Assembly (NCBI RefSeq): GCF_013387465.1
Contig: NZ_VYGV01000023.1
Span: forward strand, 1 to 62,957
Direction: 5' to 3'
Origin: Hydrogenophaga aromaticivorans
Lineage (GTDB): Bacteria > Pseudomonadota > Gammaproteobacteria > Burkholderiales > Burkholderiaceae_C
Length of the DNA: 62,957 bases
In this document: one piece after another, positions 52,007-60,382 of the stretch
Numbering within the stretch: the first letter of the stretch is position 1
How the letters are laid out: each line of letters begins with the position of its first letter
Program-made: the position numbers and the translations under genes
The notes under the pieces: model-generated
Seen by the model: only the letters and a program-made list of their open reading frames with translations
What the model was told of the DNA's origin: nothing
Databases searched by the model: none

Positions 52007-55000
52007 GGGGTCTCCTTGATTTCGGTGCAAAAAGTGACGGTTCGACCGATGAGCATTGGCGCGGGCTCTGGCGGTTCGTCACGCGCAAGTGCTTGTCAGC
52101 CATTGAGTTTCTGTTGGCCCTCCAAATACGCTACAGCCCGCACCAATGCTGGGTTGATTTCAGCCGCTGGTACTCGTTTTCGCTGCTGTTTGTGACGGCA
52201 GGATCTGCCCCGCGTAGCGCTCCAGCGGGAAGCGGAAGACACCGCGCAGGTTGATGCCCTCCAGGCGCGTCGGTGCGATGCGCCCGGTCAGCTCCGGCGG
52301 CACGATCTGACGCCTGTTGGCCCAGCGATCCAGCACCGCCTGCATCTGCGCCGTGTTCCACGCCATCACGACGTTGGCCAGCAAGCTCAAGGCGTCGGCC
52401 ACCGCCTGCATCTCGTCGGATCGGCGCGCCTGAGCCGGCCCAACGCGGCCGGTGTAGATCGCGCGTTTGAGGGCGTTCACCGCCTCGCCCCGGTTGAGCA
52501 CCCGGCGCAGTTCCCTGCGGAAGCTGGCATTGATGAAGTAGTCCGTCAGGAACGCCGTCCTGAGCAGCTTGCCCAGCTGCACACCGGCGTCGTAGATCGG
52601 GTCTCCCCGTGCCGCAGACCCGAACCTGGCCAGCGCCGTCACCGCGCTGGCGTGGCCCGACATCACCGACGCAGCCAGATGCACCAGGTTGTCCCAATGG
52701 GTTTCGATCAGTGCCGTGTCAACGCTGGCCTCGCACACGGCGGCAATCTCTTCGGGGATCTTCATTCCTCGAGGCACGAACAGGTGGCGTTGCCGCAGTT
52801 CGCGCAGCCGCGGGCACAGATCGAAGCCCAGCAGACGCGACAGCGCCATCGCGAAGTCGGTGTAGCCGTGCGTGTCGACGGCGAGCTGGGACGTCTCGAT
52901 GCGTTCCTGCCGCACGACCCCTTCGATCGCCGCACCGGCCTGCCGCTCGTTGAGCACGATCGGCTGGGCGTGGAAGATCCCCCAGCGATCGCGCACGTGG
53001 CTGTACACGCCGATGGAAGCTGTCTGACGCCGTGGATCCTGGCGTGCCTGCCATACGCGGCGGCTGGTCTCCAGGCTCATCATGTCCGACGAGGCCAGAT
53101 CGGCGCGGCCCCAGGTCGATGCAATGGCATGACGTTGCATGAACTCAAGTACCGCCTGGCAGGCCAGGGCCAGGCGTCTCTCATCGCCCGCCCATCGCAT
53201 GGCCTGGCGGATGCTGGTGGCCGACAGTTGCGGGATCATGCGCGCGCACTCTGCAGCCGTCAGGCTCGTGCCGTGCGCCAGGATGCCGGCGTAGGCCATC
53301 AGCAGTTCCTGGCCTGATCTTGGCTCGCGCCCGAGCATGATCCAGCTGAAGCGCACCTGCGCGTCCACGGCCAGGATGACCTCGGGCAGTTGCACCTCGC
53401 CGATGCGCTGGTCGAGTCGCGCGCGCAACTTGGTGACTTCGGGGTTCTCTTCGTCGGCGGCCAGCGGCGCCAGGTGGAGTTCGTCGTCCACGCGCAGTGA
53501 GCCTGTGCGCGTGGCGGCAGCTACCGCGTCGACGCCGGCGCGAACGCGTGCAAGCAGCGGCGCGAGGAAGTCGCTCGCCTTGGCCGGCAGTTGCAGCCGG
53601 GCGTAGTGCCGCCGGGCCTCAGCTTGCCAGCGCTCGTCGGGCAGGAACAGCCGCTCGCGGCCGCGGAAGCTCAGGGAATGCTCAATCCAGACCGAGCCGT
53701 TGCGCAGCGCTCGGCGCAGGGCGAACAAGGTGGCGACTTCCAGCGCCCGGAAGGCACGGTCGCGGTCAAGGTCGGCAATGGCTTCTCGCCATGCCGGGCC
53801 CAGGCGCGGCGCCGTGACCTCGGCCGGCAGGCTCTTGGTGCCGGCAGCGTACTGGACGCGCAGCTTGTCCAGCGCGTCGAGCACAGGATGCTCGCCTGTG
53901 GCCTGCCAGGGCAGTCGGCTGACCGCCACCAGCAACGAGCGCACCGGTGCAATGGCATCGATCAGGTGCTGGCGGATGATCGACGCCCGACTGGGTGCGC
54001 GCCTGGCGCGCTTGGCCGCGATCAGATCGCTCAGGCGCGAGCGCAGTTCGGCATCCGGCACCGTCTCCTGAGCTGCAAGATCGGCCAGCTCCTGAAGCAA
54101 CTGCTGGTACTGCTGGGCCCAGTCGACAGTGGCGTTCACGCCGTCGGCGCAGTGCCGCCACAAGTCGGCGACGCGGCGCTGGAACATGAGGATGAGCTGG
54201 TCGGTGGCTGTCAGCAGGCAGTAGCGCAGGAAGCAGGCCATCTCGACAGTGCGCGCCGGCTCTTTGATCCGGGCGCTGACCGAGGGCGGCCTGGTGGCCA
54301 TGCGCCGCGCATAGCGGCGCACCAGCACGTCGTTGAGATCACCCAAGTGTTGATCGATGCCCAAATCCGTCAGGAAGGCGATGCGTTCGAGCACCTCGGC
54401 GATCTGGCGCGTGGAGTGCTTGGCCGGGGCGCTCCACAGCCAGCTCTGGAAGTGCTGGCCGTCCGCTCGGGTGCTGTCCAATGCCGACGACCAGCGCTTC
54501 AAGGTGGCGGCCGGCGCCGCGGCTCGGATGGACTGGGCCGTGACGGCCTCGAGCTCGGACAGTGCCGCAGCCACCAAGCCACGGATGACGCGGTCGTGCA
54601 CGATGAGCAACCGGTGTTCGTAGAGCCAATGCCGGGCATGCAGGAGCAGCCGTTCGCGGTCGGCGCTGTGGGCCACTTCGTCACGCAGGATCCGCACCAA
54701 CGCCCTGCGCTGGTGCTCGGTCATCCAGGCAAACCCCAGGGCCTCGCAGGCCTGCTGTTGGTGGTCGAACAGGGTTCGGCCCCGAGCGTACAGCGCGCGC
54801 AGCGATGCCAGGTCTGGCGTCACGATGTCCAGCATCTGGCCCAGGTGACGCAGCAACACGGCCGGCACGGCACGCACGCTGTTCAGTGGCCGGCCGCTCA
54901 TGCGCACGAAGCCAATGTGCAGCGCCAGGCCAAGCCTGTGGTTGTCGCCCCGCCGTCGGGCGATCAGCTCAAGCTCGGCACGACTGAAGCTGAAGAAGGC

Positions 55001-55225
55001 CTGCAGCTCGAACTCGGTGAGCTCACGCGGGAGATCGCGCAGGCCCAGGTACGGTGTCTGCCAGCCTTGCATCGCCGCTGCTCCTTGTGACTCGGGAAGC
55101 AGCCAAAGATACGCCCCGCCGCAGTGAACAGCAATCCTTTTGAAATCAACAACTTATAAAACCAGAGCCGCGCCGTTGCTGGCGATCGGAACCGTCACTT
55201 TTTGCACTGAAATCAAGGGGATCCC
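52007..55225 (-). mobile_element. IS1071-like Tn3-family element (tnpA only)
   Basis: About 3219 bp bounded by imperfect inverted repeats. The left end starts GGGGTCTCCTTGATTTC and the right end, read inward, GGGATCCCCTTGATTTC; both continue with GTGCAAAAAGTGACGGTTC, and similarity extends ~65 bp. The size, the single tnpA and the absence of a resolvase match IS1071, an element that flanks catabolic genes in many Comamonadaceae. The 5-bp flanks (TGGAA and ACACG) differ, so there is no target duplication. Confidence 0.8.
52160..55072 (-). CDS. tnpA: Tn3-family transposase, IS1071 type
   Basis: A 970-residue transposase, the length of IS1071 TnpA (~971). The N-terminus M-Q-G-W-Q-T-P-Y-L-G-L-R-D-L-P-R-E is IS1071-like. 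The catalytic C-terminal domain has V-D-T-H-G-Y-T-D near residue 735 and the terminal block G-K-L-L-R-T-A-F-L-T-D-Y near 865 followed by R-R-E-L-R-R-V-L-N-R-G-E. The frame is open throughout. CACAAGGAGCAGCG precedes the start. Confidence 0.85.
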   Translation of the reverse strand: MQGWQTPYLGLRDLPRELTEFELQAFFSFSRAELELIARRRGDNHRLGLALHIGFVRMSGRPLNSVRAVPAVLLRHLGQMLDIVTPDLASLRALYARGRTLFDHQQQACEALGFAWMTEHQRRALVRILRDEVAHSADRERLLLHARHWLYEHRLLIVHDRVIRGLVAAALSELEAVTAQSIRAAAPAATLKRWSSALDSTRADGQHFQSWLWSAPAKHSTRQIAEVLERIAFLTDLGIDQHLGDLNDVLVRRYARRMATRPPSVSARIKEPARTVEMACFLRYCLLTATDQLILMFQRRVADLWRHCADGVNATVDWAQQYQQLLQELADLAAQETVPDAELRSRLSDLIAAKRARRAPSRASIIRQHLIDAIAPVRSLLVAVSRLPWQATGEHPVLDALDKLRVQYAAGTKSLPAEVTAPRLGPAWREAIADLDRDRAFRALEVATLFALRRALRNGSVWIEHSLSFRGRERLFLPDERWQAEARRHYARLQLPAKASDFLAPLLARVRAGVDAVAAATRTGSLRVDDELHLAPLAADEENPEVTKLRARLDQRIGEVQLPEVILAVDAQVRFSWIMLGREPRSGQELLMAYAGILAHGTSLTAAECARMIPQLSATSIRQAMRWAGDERRLALACQAVLEFMQRHAIASTWGRADLASSDMMSLETSRRVWQARQDPRRQTASIGVYSHVRDRWGIFHAQPIVLNERQAGAAIEGVVRQERIETSQLAVDTHGYTDFAMALSRLLGFDLCPRLRELRQRHLFVPRGMKIPEEIAAVCEASVDTALIETHWDNLVHLAASVMSGHASAVTALARFGSAARGDPIYDAGVQLGKLLRTAFLTDYFINASFRRELRRVLNRGEAVNALKRAIYTGRVGPAQARRSDEMQAVADALSLLANVVMAWNTAQMQAVLDRWANRRQIVPPELTGRIAPTRLEGINLRGVFRFPLERYAGQILPSQTAAKTSTSG

Positions 55226-55464
55226 ACACGATGCGCACGTCGATCTTCAAGCGGTTCTTGTCCGCCAGAAGCTCCTTCATACGGTCGTTGAGTTTGAGAA
55301 ATGGGCTGATCAGGATCAGGCGGTCGGATGCCCCTTTGATTAACTCTTCCAAATGGTAGTTGGTGCCCAAACCGATCTGTGCTTTTGTGTTGTTCCTTGG
55401 CTGCCGTAAATTTGCCCGAATACTCAAACTGCTTATTGCGCCAGGCAGTAGCGATCAACTCCAT
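55226..55464 (-). pseudogene. Phospholipase-D-like gene fragment cut by the IS1071-like element
   Basis: From about 55427 the minus strand encodes G-T-N-Y-H-L-E-E-L-I-K-G-A-S-D-R-L-I-L-I-S-P-F-L-K-L and R-M-K-E-L-L-A-D-K-N, resembling the first part of a PLD-like nuclease domain. It is truncated at the transposon end. An N-terminus in another frame (M-E-L-I-A-T-A-W-R-N-K-Q-F-E-Y from 55464) also looks coding, so a frameshift is likely. Bases 55367-55391 are identical to part of the NYN gene. Confidence 0.5.
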
Positions 55465-55490
55465 GGAGGGCCAGCGCCCTTGCCGTCAAT

Positions 55491-56249
55491 TCAACCAAGC
55501 GCATCTTCTTCAAATGACGGGCTCAGCCGCACCGTTTCGCCAATGATCAGCAAGCCCGGTCGTGGACCATACGCCGGGGCGATCTTGACCAGCCGGTTCA
55601 GGGGACAGGCCAGCACTGTCTGTGTGGGCCGGGTGCCGTCCTGCACGATGGCCGCGGGAGTATCGGACGGCAGTCCATGGGCGATCAAGGCCTGGGCAAT
55701 CTGCGCCAGACGCTGAACGCCCATGTAGAACACCCGGGTCTGCCCCGCGCGCGCCAGGGCTTGCCAATCGTGGCTGGCTTGGTCGTCCGCCAAATGGCCT
55801 GGCAGAAACACGCAGCTGGCTGCAAGGTGGCGGTGCGTCAGCGGAATGGCCGCGGCGGCCGAGCAGCCGTTGGCTGCTGTCACACCGGGCACCACCTCGA
55901 ACGCAATGCCGGCCGCCTGCAGCGCCAGCACTTCCTCGCCACCGCGCCCGAAGACATAGGGGTCACCACCTTTGAGTCGAACGACGCGCCGGCCCTGGCG
56001 CGCATGCGCCACCAGCAGGTCATGGATCTCATCCTGGGGGACGGCGTGATTTCCCAGCGCCTTACCCACGTACACCCGCAGGGCGGTGGCCGGGATCAGC
56101 GCCAGCACATCCTCGGCGATCAGCCGGTCGTGCACCACCACCTGGGCCTGTTCCAGCCGGTTCAGCGCGCGCAGCGTCATCAGGTCGGCCGGTCCCGGCC
56201 CGGCACCAACGATGCAGACGGAGCCCGCGGCGGGTACCTCACTCACCAT
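55491..56249 (-). CDS. cobA: Uroporphyrinogen-III C-methyltransferase
   Basis: A 252-residue SAM-dependent methyltransferase of the CobA/SUMT type. It converts uroporphyrinogen III to precorrin-2, the entry to corrin synthesis. It has V-G-A-G-P-G-P-A-D-L-M-T near 14-25, V-Y-V-G-K near 59, R-L-K-G-G-D-P-Y-V-F-G-R-G-G-E-E near 94-109 and P-G-V-T-A-A near 122. It is the last gene of the minus-strand cobalamin operon, and its start overlaps the preceding ferredoxin-like gene by 11 bases. Confidence 0.9.
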   Translation of the reverse strand: MVSEVPAAGSVCIVGAGPGPADLMTLRALNRLEQAQVVVHDRLIAEDVLALIPATALRVYVGKALGNHAVPQDEIHDLLVAHARQGRRVVRLKGGDPYVFGRGGEEVLALQAAGIAFEVVPGVTAANGCSAAAAIPLTHRHLAASCVFLPGHLADDQASHDWQALARAGQTRVFYMGVQRLAQIAQALIAHGLPSDTPAAIVQDGTRPTQTVLACPLNRLVKIAPAYGPRPGLLIIGETVRLSPSFEEDALG

Positions 56250-56589
56250 CGATGACCCCCGGTCCCTGGTGGAACACCAGATCGGCGACCACCTGCCCGC
56301 CCACGAGGTGCTGCCCGATGATGCGGTCCATGTTGTCGGGGGTCACGCCGTGGTACCAGGTGCCGTCGGGCTGTACGCACAGGATGGGGCCGCCCTTGCA
56401 GGCAGCAAAACAGCTCACGCGGCTGCGCTTCACGCGTAGCGCACCTTCGTTCAGCCCAGCGGCCTTGAATTTCTCGCCCAGGCTGTCGAACAGCGCCTGC
56501 GATGCGCCGTCCTGCGTGCATCGCGCGCCGGTGCAGACCAGCAGGTGCCGGCGGTAGTCACTGATGCGGGGCTTCTCCGGGGTACTCAT
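56239..56589 (-). CDS. Thioredoxin-like 2Fe-2S ferredoxin of the cobalamin operon
   Basis: A 116-residue protein with H-L-L-V-C-T-G-A-R-C near 15-24 and C-F-A-A-C-K-G-G-P-I near 60-69. These four Cys match thioredoxin-fold 2Fe-2S ferredoxins (CbiW-like), which recur in cobalamin operons, probably as electron donors for a reduction step. The start overlaps the cobJ stop (ATGA). Confidence 0.75.
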   Translation of the reverse strand: MSTPEKPRISDYRRHLLVCTGARCTQDGASQALFDSLGEKFKAAGLNEGALRVKRSRVSCFAACKGGPILCVQPDGTWYHGVTPDNMDRIIGQHLVGGQVVADLVFHQGPGVIDGE

Positions 56590-57605
56590 GCTTCTGTTTC
56601 CTCGGCCCCGGCCTCGGTCGGTTCGTGTTCGTCGGGTGTCGCCAGCACCTGTTCGATGTAGTCGGCGGGCAGGCGGTGTCGGCGTGCGAGTTCGGTCAGG
56701 CCCAGGCCGGACGCATGTTCGGCGCGCACCCCTTCAATCCAGCCCAGCAGGCCGCTGGAAAGCGAGCGGCCAGCCTTCTCGCCCTCGCGGGTCTCGAAGC
56801 CCTGGTCCACGTCGTACTTGTTGGCATAGCCGCGCGGGGTGACCATCAGCCCGGCGCGCAGGAAGGTGCTGCTGTTGCCGATCAGCACGGTGCTGAGCAT
56901 GCCGATCTCCTGTTCGGCCATCTGGTCCAGGGTGGTGTGCACGATCTGCTGGCGGCGTCGGTAGGCGCTCTTGACGATCGCCACCGGCGTGTCGGGCCGG
57001 CGGTGCCGCAGGAACAGCGCCTGAGCCTGCACGATCTGCTGGGTGCGGCGCCCACTCTTGGGGTTGTAGAGCGCCACCACGAAGTCGGCCGCCGCCGCTG
57101 CGTCGAGCCGCCGGGCAATCACCGGCCAGGGTGTCAGCAGGTCGGACAGCGAGACGGAACAGAAGTCGTGCGTGAGGGGCGCACCGACCAGGGCGGCGCA
57201 GGCGTTGATCGCCGAGGCGCCAGGCACGATCTCCACCATCACGTCATCTTCCGGCGTCCAGCCGGCCTGGAACAGCACCTCGTAGGTCGGGCCGGCCATG
57301 CCGTAGACGCCGGCATCGCCTGACGAGATCAGTGCCACCTTCTTGCCCGCACGGGCCGCTTCCAGCGCGTGGACGGCGCGGTCCAGCTCTTCGGTCATGC
57401 CCTTTCGCACGACTTCCTTGCCGTCCAGCAGGTCGGCCACCAGCTTGATGTAAGTGACATAGCCCACCACCACATCGGCCTCGGCGATGGCAGCGCGCGC
57501 ACGCGTGGTCATGTGGTCGGTGTGGCCAGGGCCGATGCCCACCAGGCTGATGCTGCCGGTGGTGCCTGCGTTGCGCGGGGTGGTGACGGGGGTATCGATG
57601 GTCAT
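56586..57605 (-). CDS. cobJ: Precorrin-3B C17-methyltransferase
   Basis: A 339-residue CobJ/CbiH-type enzyme of the corrin ring-contraction step. It has S-L-V-G-I-G-P-G near 18-25, S-S-G-D-A-G-V-Y-G-M-A near 93-103, P-G-A-S-A-I-N near 128 and V-A-L-Y-N-P-K-S near 180. ATG 57605 has AAGGA seven bases upstream; further upstream frame is not conserved. A C-terminal tail of ~75 residues beyond the methyltransferase core ends in an acidic stretch. Confidence 0.9.
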   Translation of the reverse strand: MTIDTPVTTPRNAGTTGSISLVGIGPGHTDHMTTRARAAIAEADVVVGYVTYIKLVADLLDGKEVVRKGMTEELDRAVHALEAARAGKKVALISSGDAGVYGMAGPTYEVLFQAGWTPEDDVMVEIVPGASAINACAALVGAPLTHDFCSVSLSDLLTPWPVIARRLDAAAAADFVVALYNPKSGRRTQQIVQAQALFLRHRRPDTPVAIVKSAYRRRQQIVHTTLDQMAEQEIGMLSTVLIGNSSTFLRAGLMVTPRGYANKYDVDQGFETREGEKAGRSLSSGLLGWIEGVRAEHASGLGLTELARRHRLPADYIEQVLATPDEHEPTEAGAEETEA

Positions 57606-57645
57606 TTCGTTCCTTGTGACAAGCGAGAGTTCAACGGTAAAGCGA

Positions 57646-58770
57646 TCAGCCCAGCGGCAGGTGTTCCGGTGTGGCGCAGCTCCCGGTGTTCCAGGACGGT
57701 TCCCAGGAGTTCTCGGTGAACACGGCCGACACCGGACGCGCCTGGCGCCACTGTTGCTGGATGAGCATGGGTGTTTCGTAAAAGCGATCCACCGGACCGA
57801 TGCACAACAGGCCCAGCGGCGCTGCACCCACGGGCAGCGACAGCAGCCTGCGCAGGTCGCCGGGTTCGAACAACGACACCCATCCGAGACCGAGGTTTTC
57901 GGCGCGCGCGGCCAGCCAGAGGTTCTGGACGGCGGCGCCCGCCGAGCACCACGCCATTTCGCTCGCCAGCGTGCGGCGACCGAATAGCGTGCCGTCGTCT
58001 GGCGCCAGCACCAGCGCCCACAACTCGGCGCACTCGCGCACGCCTTCCACCTTCAGTGCCAGGAACTCGGCCGCACGGGGCCCCATGGCCTGCGCGGTGC
58101 GCATTCGCTCTTCGTCCACGGTGGCGGCCAGCCGCTCGCGCAATGCAGGGTCGGTGATGCGCAGCACGCGCAGCGGCTGCATCAGACCCACCGATGGCGC
58201 CGCCAGCAAGGCCGCCTGCAGACGCGCACGCACATCTTCGGCGACCTGTGCACCCGCAGTGAAGTGGCGCATGTCGCGCCGCACCTGCATCAGCGACTGC
58301 ACCGCCTCTCGCTCGGCGGCCGTGAAGCAACGCGCCGGATCGGTGTTGGCGACACAGGGCGGGATGGCCGCGCGGGGCATCACGCGCGCCACGGACACGG
58401 TGGCATTGCGTCCATCGTCGCCGCGCAGCCGGTGCTTTTCGATGCACAAGGCGGAGGCCTCGGTGGTGCCGGCGGCGAGCAAGGCGGCGGCTTCGGATAC
58501 CGAGGGGCTGCCGGTGTGGCGGCGCACGGTCTCCGACGGGTTGGGCACCACCACCTCGGCCAGCTGGGTGGCGGGGTAGAAGTGCAGCGGCCAGCCGGCC
58601 TGCGCCGCCAGCGCCAGCAGCCCGGTCTCGTCGGCCTTGAGCGTGATGCTGCCCACGCTGCTCACCTGCCCGCGGTGAAGGCCGGCCATGGCCAGCGCCT
58701 CGTCGACCGCGCGCGCTAGCGTGGCCAGCGGCGTGCCGCGGTCGCAGCCGATGCCCAGGGCCACCTTCAT
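57646..58770 (-). CDS. CobE-BluB fusion protein
   Basis: A 374-residue protein joining two cobalamin functions. Residues ~1-130 (M-K-V-A-L-G-I-G-C-D-R-G, S-V-G-S-I-T-L-K-A-D-E, F-Y-P-A-T-Q-L) match CobE/the CbiG C-terminal domain. Residues ~150-350 match BluB, a flavin destructase that makes the lower ligand 5,6-dimethylbenzimidazole: R-R-D-M-R-H-F near 170, A-A-P-S-V-G-L-M-Q-P near 200 and N-L-G-L-G-W-V-S near 310. No stop lies between them. The start overlaps the cbiG-like gene (ATGA). Confidence 0.8.
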   Translation of the reverse strand: MKVALGIGCDRGTPLATLARAVDEALAMAGLHRGQVSSVGSITLKADETGLLALAAQAGWPLHFYPATQLAEVVVPNPSETVRRHTGSPSVSEAAALLAAGTTEASALCIEKHRLRGDDGRNATVSVARVMPRAAIPPCVANTDPARCFTAAEREAVQSLMQVRRDMRHFTAGAQVAEDVRARLQAALLAAPSVGLMQPLRVLRITDPALRERLAATVDEERMRTAQAMGPRAAEFLALKVEGVRECAELWALVLAPDDGTLFGRRTLASEMAWCSAGAAVQNLWLAARAENLGLGWVSLFEPGDLRRLLSLPVGAAPLGLLCIGPVDRFYETPMLIQQQWRQARPVSAVFTENSWEPSWNTGSCATPEHLPLG

Positions 58771-59549
58771 GCCGCGGCCCCGGTGGCGGCGCCGGTGCCC
58801 GTGGGCTGTGGCGGGCGGTACACCACCAGGCGTTCGTGCAGCGTCTGCCACAGCGCCTCGTCCACCGGGCGGTGGGTAATCCACAGCACCGCCCGGTAGC
58901 GGGCCAGATCCACATCTTCCAGGCGCGTGTAGCGGTGGATGCTGGGCGGCAGCGGCGTGGGCCGGGTCCACCAGTGCGGGCTGCCGGCCTCCTGCACCAC
59001 GGCCACGGCCTCTTCGTTGACCACGGCGGCCGAGACGCGGGTGATGTTGAGCTTTGGGGCTTCGACACGCCAGCCCAGTTCACGGCCCAGGATGTCGACC
59101 GGGATGGTCTTGCCCACGTCCGACGCGGTGGTCAGCACCGCCGTGGCGCCCAGCAGCGCGGCCACGGTTTCCGCCATGGCGTTGGCGCCGCCCACGTGGC
59201 CCGAGATCACCGGGATGACGAACTGGCCGGCGTCGTCCACCACCAGCACGCCGGGATCCTCGTCCTTGCTCTTCAGGTGGGGCGCGATCAGCCGCACCAC
59301 GGCGCCCAGCGAGACGAAGAACACGATCTGGTCGAACTGCGCGAACAGGTCGCCGATCTGGTCCTTGAACGCGCCCTCGTAGGTCTGTAGCGGGTTCGGC
59401 AGACCGGCGAAGGCGTCGGCGAACCTGGCGGCCACGCAGACACTTGCCGTGGGTAGCGCGCGCGCCAGCGTGGCGGCCTGCGCAGTGCCGTGTTTGGTGA
59501 TAGCGACCAGGCAGGCGCGGGGCGGCGTGGTGGGGTTGTCCAGGCTCAT
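58767..59549 (-). CDS. cbiG: CbiG-type cobalt-precorrin-5A hydrolase (N-terminal and core domains)
   Basis: A 260-residue protein with the CbiG fold. It has C-L-V-A-I-T-K-H-G near 13-21, F-F-V-S-L-G-A-V-V-R-L-I-A-P near 76-89, K-D-E-D-P-G-V-L-V-V-D near 93-103 and I-S-G-H-V-G-G-A-N near 111-119. CbiG opens the delta-lactone of cobalt-precorrin-5A and releases acetaldehyde. The usual C-terminal (CobE) domain is encoded separately as part of the next gene. ATG 59549 overlaps the cobI end. Confidence 0.85.
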   Translation of the reverse strand: MSLDNPTTPPRACLVAITKHGTAQAATLARALPTASVCVAARFADAFAGLPNPLQTYEGAFKDQIGDLFAQFDQIVFFVSLGAVVRLIAPHLKSKDEDPGVLVVDDAGQFVIPVISGHVGGANAMAETVAALLGATAVLTTASDVGKTIPVDILGRELGWRVEAPKLNITRVSAAVVNEEAVAVVQEAGSPHWWTRPTPLPPSIHRYTRLEDVDLARYRAVLWITHRPVDEALWQTLHERLVVYRPPQPTGTGAATGAAA

Positions 59550-60382
59550 GGTGCGGTCTCCGGCGCGTGCTGTCTGTCCTGCGCGTTCTGCGACGACGCG
59601 GGGCCGTCCTTTTTCAGGCAACCCTTGATGCGCTCGCCGCGCACGCGGTGCGGGTTCTTCACGATCAGCAGCGAGAGGTAGCTCACCTTGCTGCCGCGCA
59701 GCGTGAGCAGTTCGGGGCCGGACAGCCGGCGCTCGTCCAGCGCGCCCACACGCTCCACGAAATGCGCGCCGCCCAGCAGGTCGCGCGCCTGCAGCCAGTC
59801 CAGCAGGTCCTCGATCAGCGGCTTGATCTTCATCAGCACGAGGGTGTCGAAGTCGGGCAGCAAGCGGTCCACTGCGCCGACGCCGTAGGCAGCCGGCACG
59901 ATGGCCACGGTGTCGTCCTGTTCGGCGAAGGGTTCACCCACGTCGGCGCAGGCGGCGGTGAAGGAGTTGACGCCCGCCGTTACCTGCACCGGCACCTGCT
60001 CATTGAGCCCGCGCACGGTGCGCGCCAGGTGGCCGAAGGTGGCGTAGGTGGAGGCATCGCCCTCGACCAGGAACAGCACGTCGCGCCCGGCCTGCAGCCA
60101 GGGCAGCACGGTGTGTGCGGCCTTCAGCCAGGCGCGCGCCAGCTTCTCACCGTCGTGCGTCATCGGGAACACAAGCGGCGTGTGGGTCTCCGGCAGCGGC
60201 AGTCCGGCGCGCTGCACGATGTCCAGCGCGTAGCTCGGCGTTTTGCCGCTGCGCACCGGGTAGACCCAGACCGCGTCGCGGCGCTCCAGCGCGGCCCAGG
60301 CCGCTCGGGTGATCAGGCCGGGGTCGCCCGGACCCAGCGAGATACCTTGCAGGCTGCCCATAGGGGCGGCGGGTTCAGCCAT
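59546..60382 (-). CDS. cobI: Precorrin-2 C20-methyltransferase
   Basis: A 278-residue SAM methyltransferase of the CobI/CbiL type. It has G-I-S-L-G-P-G-D-P-G near 13-22, V-L-F-L-V-E-G-D-A-S-T-Y-A-T-F near 102-116, V-T-A-G-V-N-S-F near 133 and L-M-K-I-K-P near 182. It methylates C20 of (cobalt-)precorrin-2. A ~30-residue Lys/Gln-rich tail follows the domain. It overlaps cobL by 8 bases. Confidence 0.9.
   Translation of the reverse strand: MAEPAAPMGSLQGISLGPGDPGLITRAAWAALERRDAVWVYPVRSGKTPSYALDIVQRAGLPLPETHTPLVFPMTHDGEKLARAWLKAAHTVLPWLQAGRDVLFLVEGDASTYATFGHLARTVRGLNEQVPVQVTAGVNSFTAACADVGEPFAEQDDTVAIVPAAYGVGAVDRLLPDFDTLVLMKIKPLIEDLLDWLQARDLLGGAHFVERVGALDERRLSGPELLTLRGSKVSYLSLLIVKNPHRVRGERIKGCLKKDGPASSQNAQDRQHAPETAP

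Noticed and set aside
57602..59083. A 493-codon minus-strand open frame
   Set aside because: It lies out of frame with the CobE-BluB fusion and CbiG, both supported by motifs, and has an Arg/Ala-rich shadow composition.
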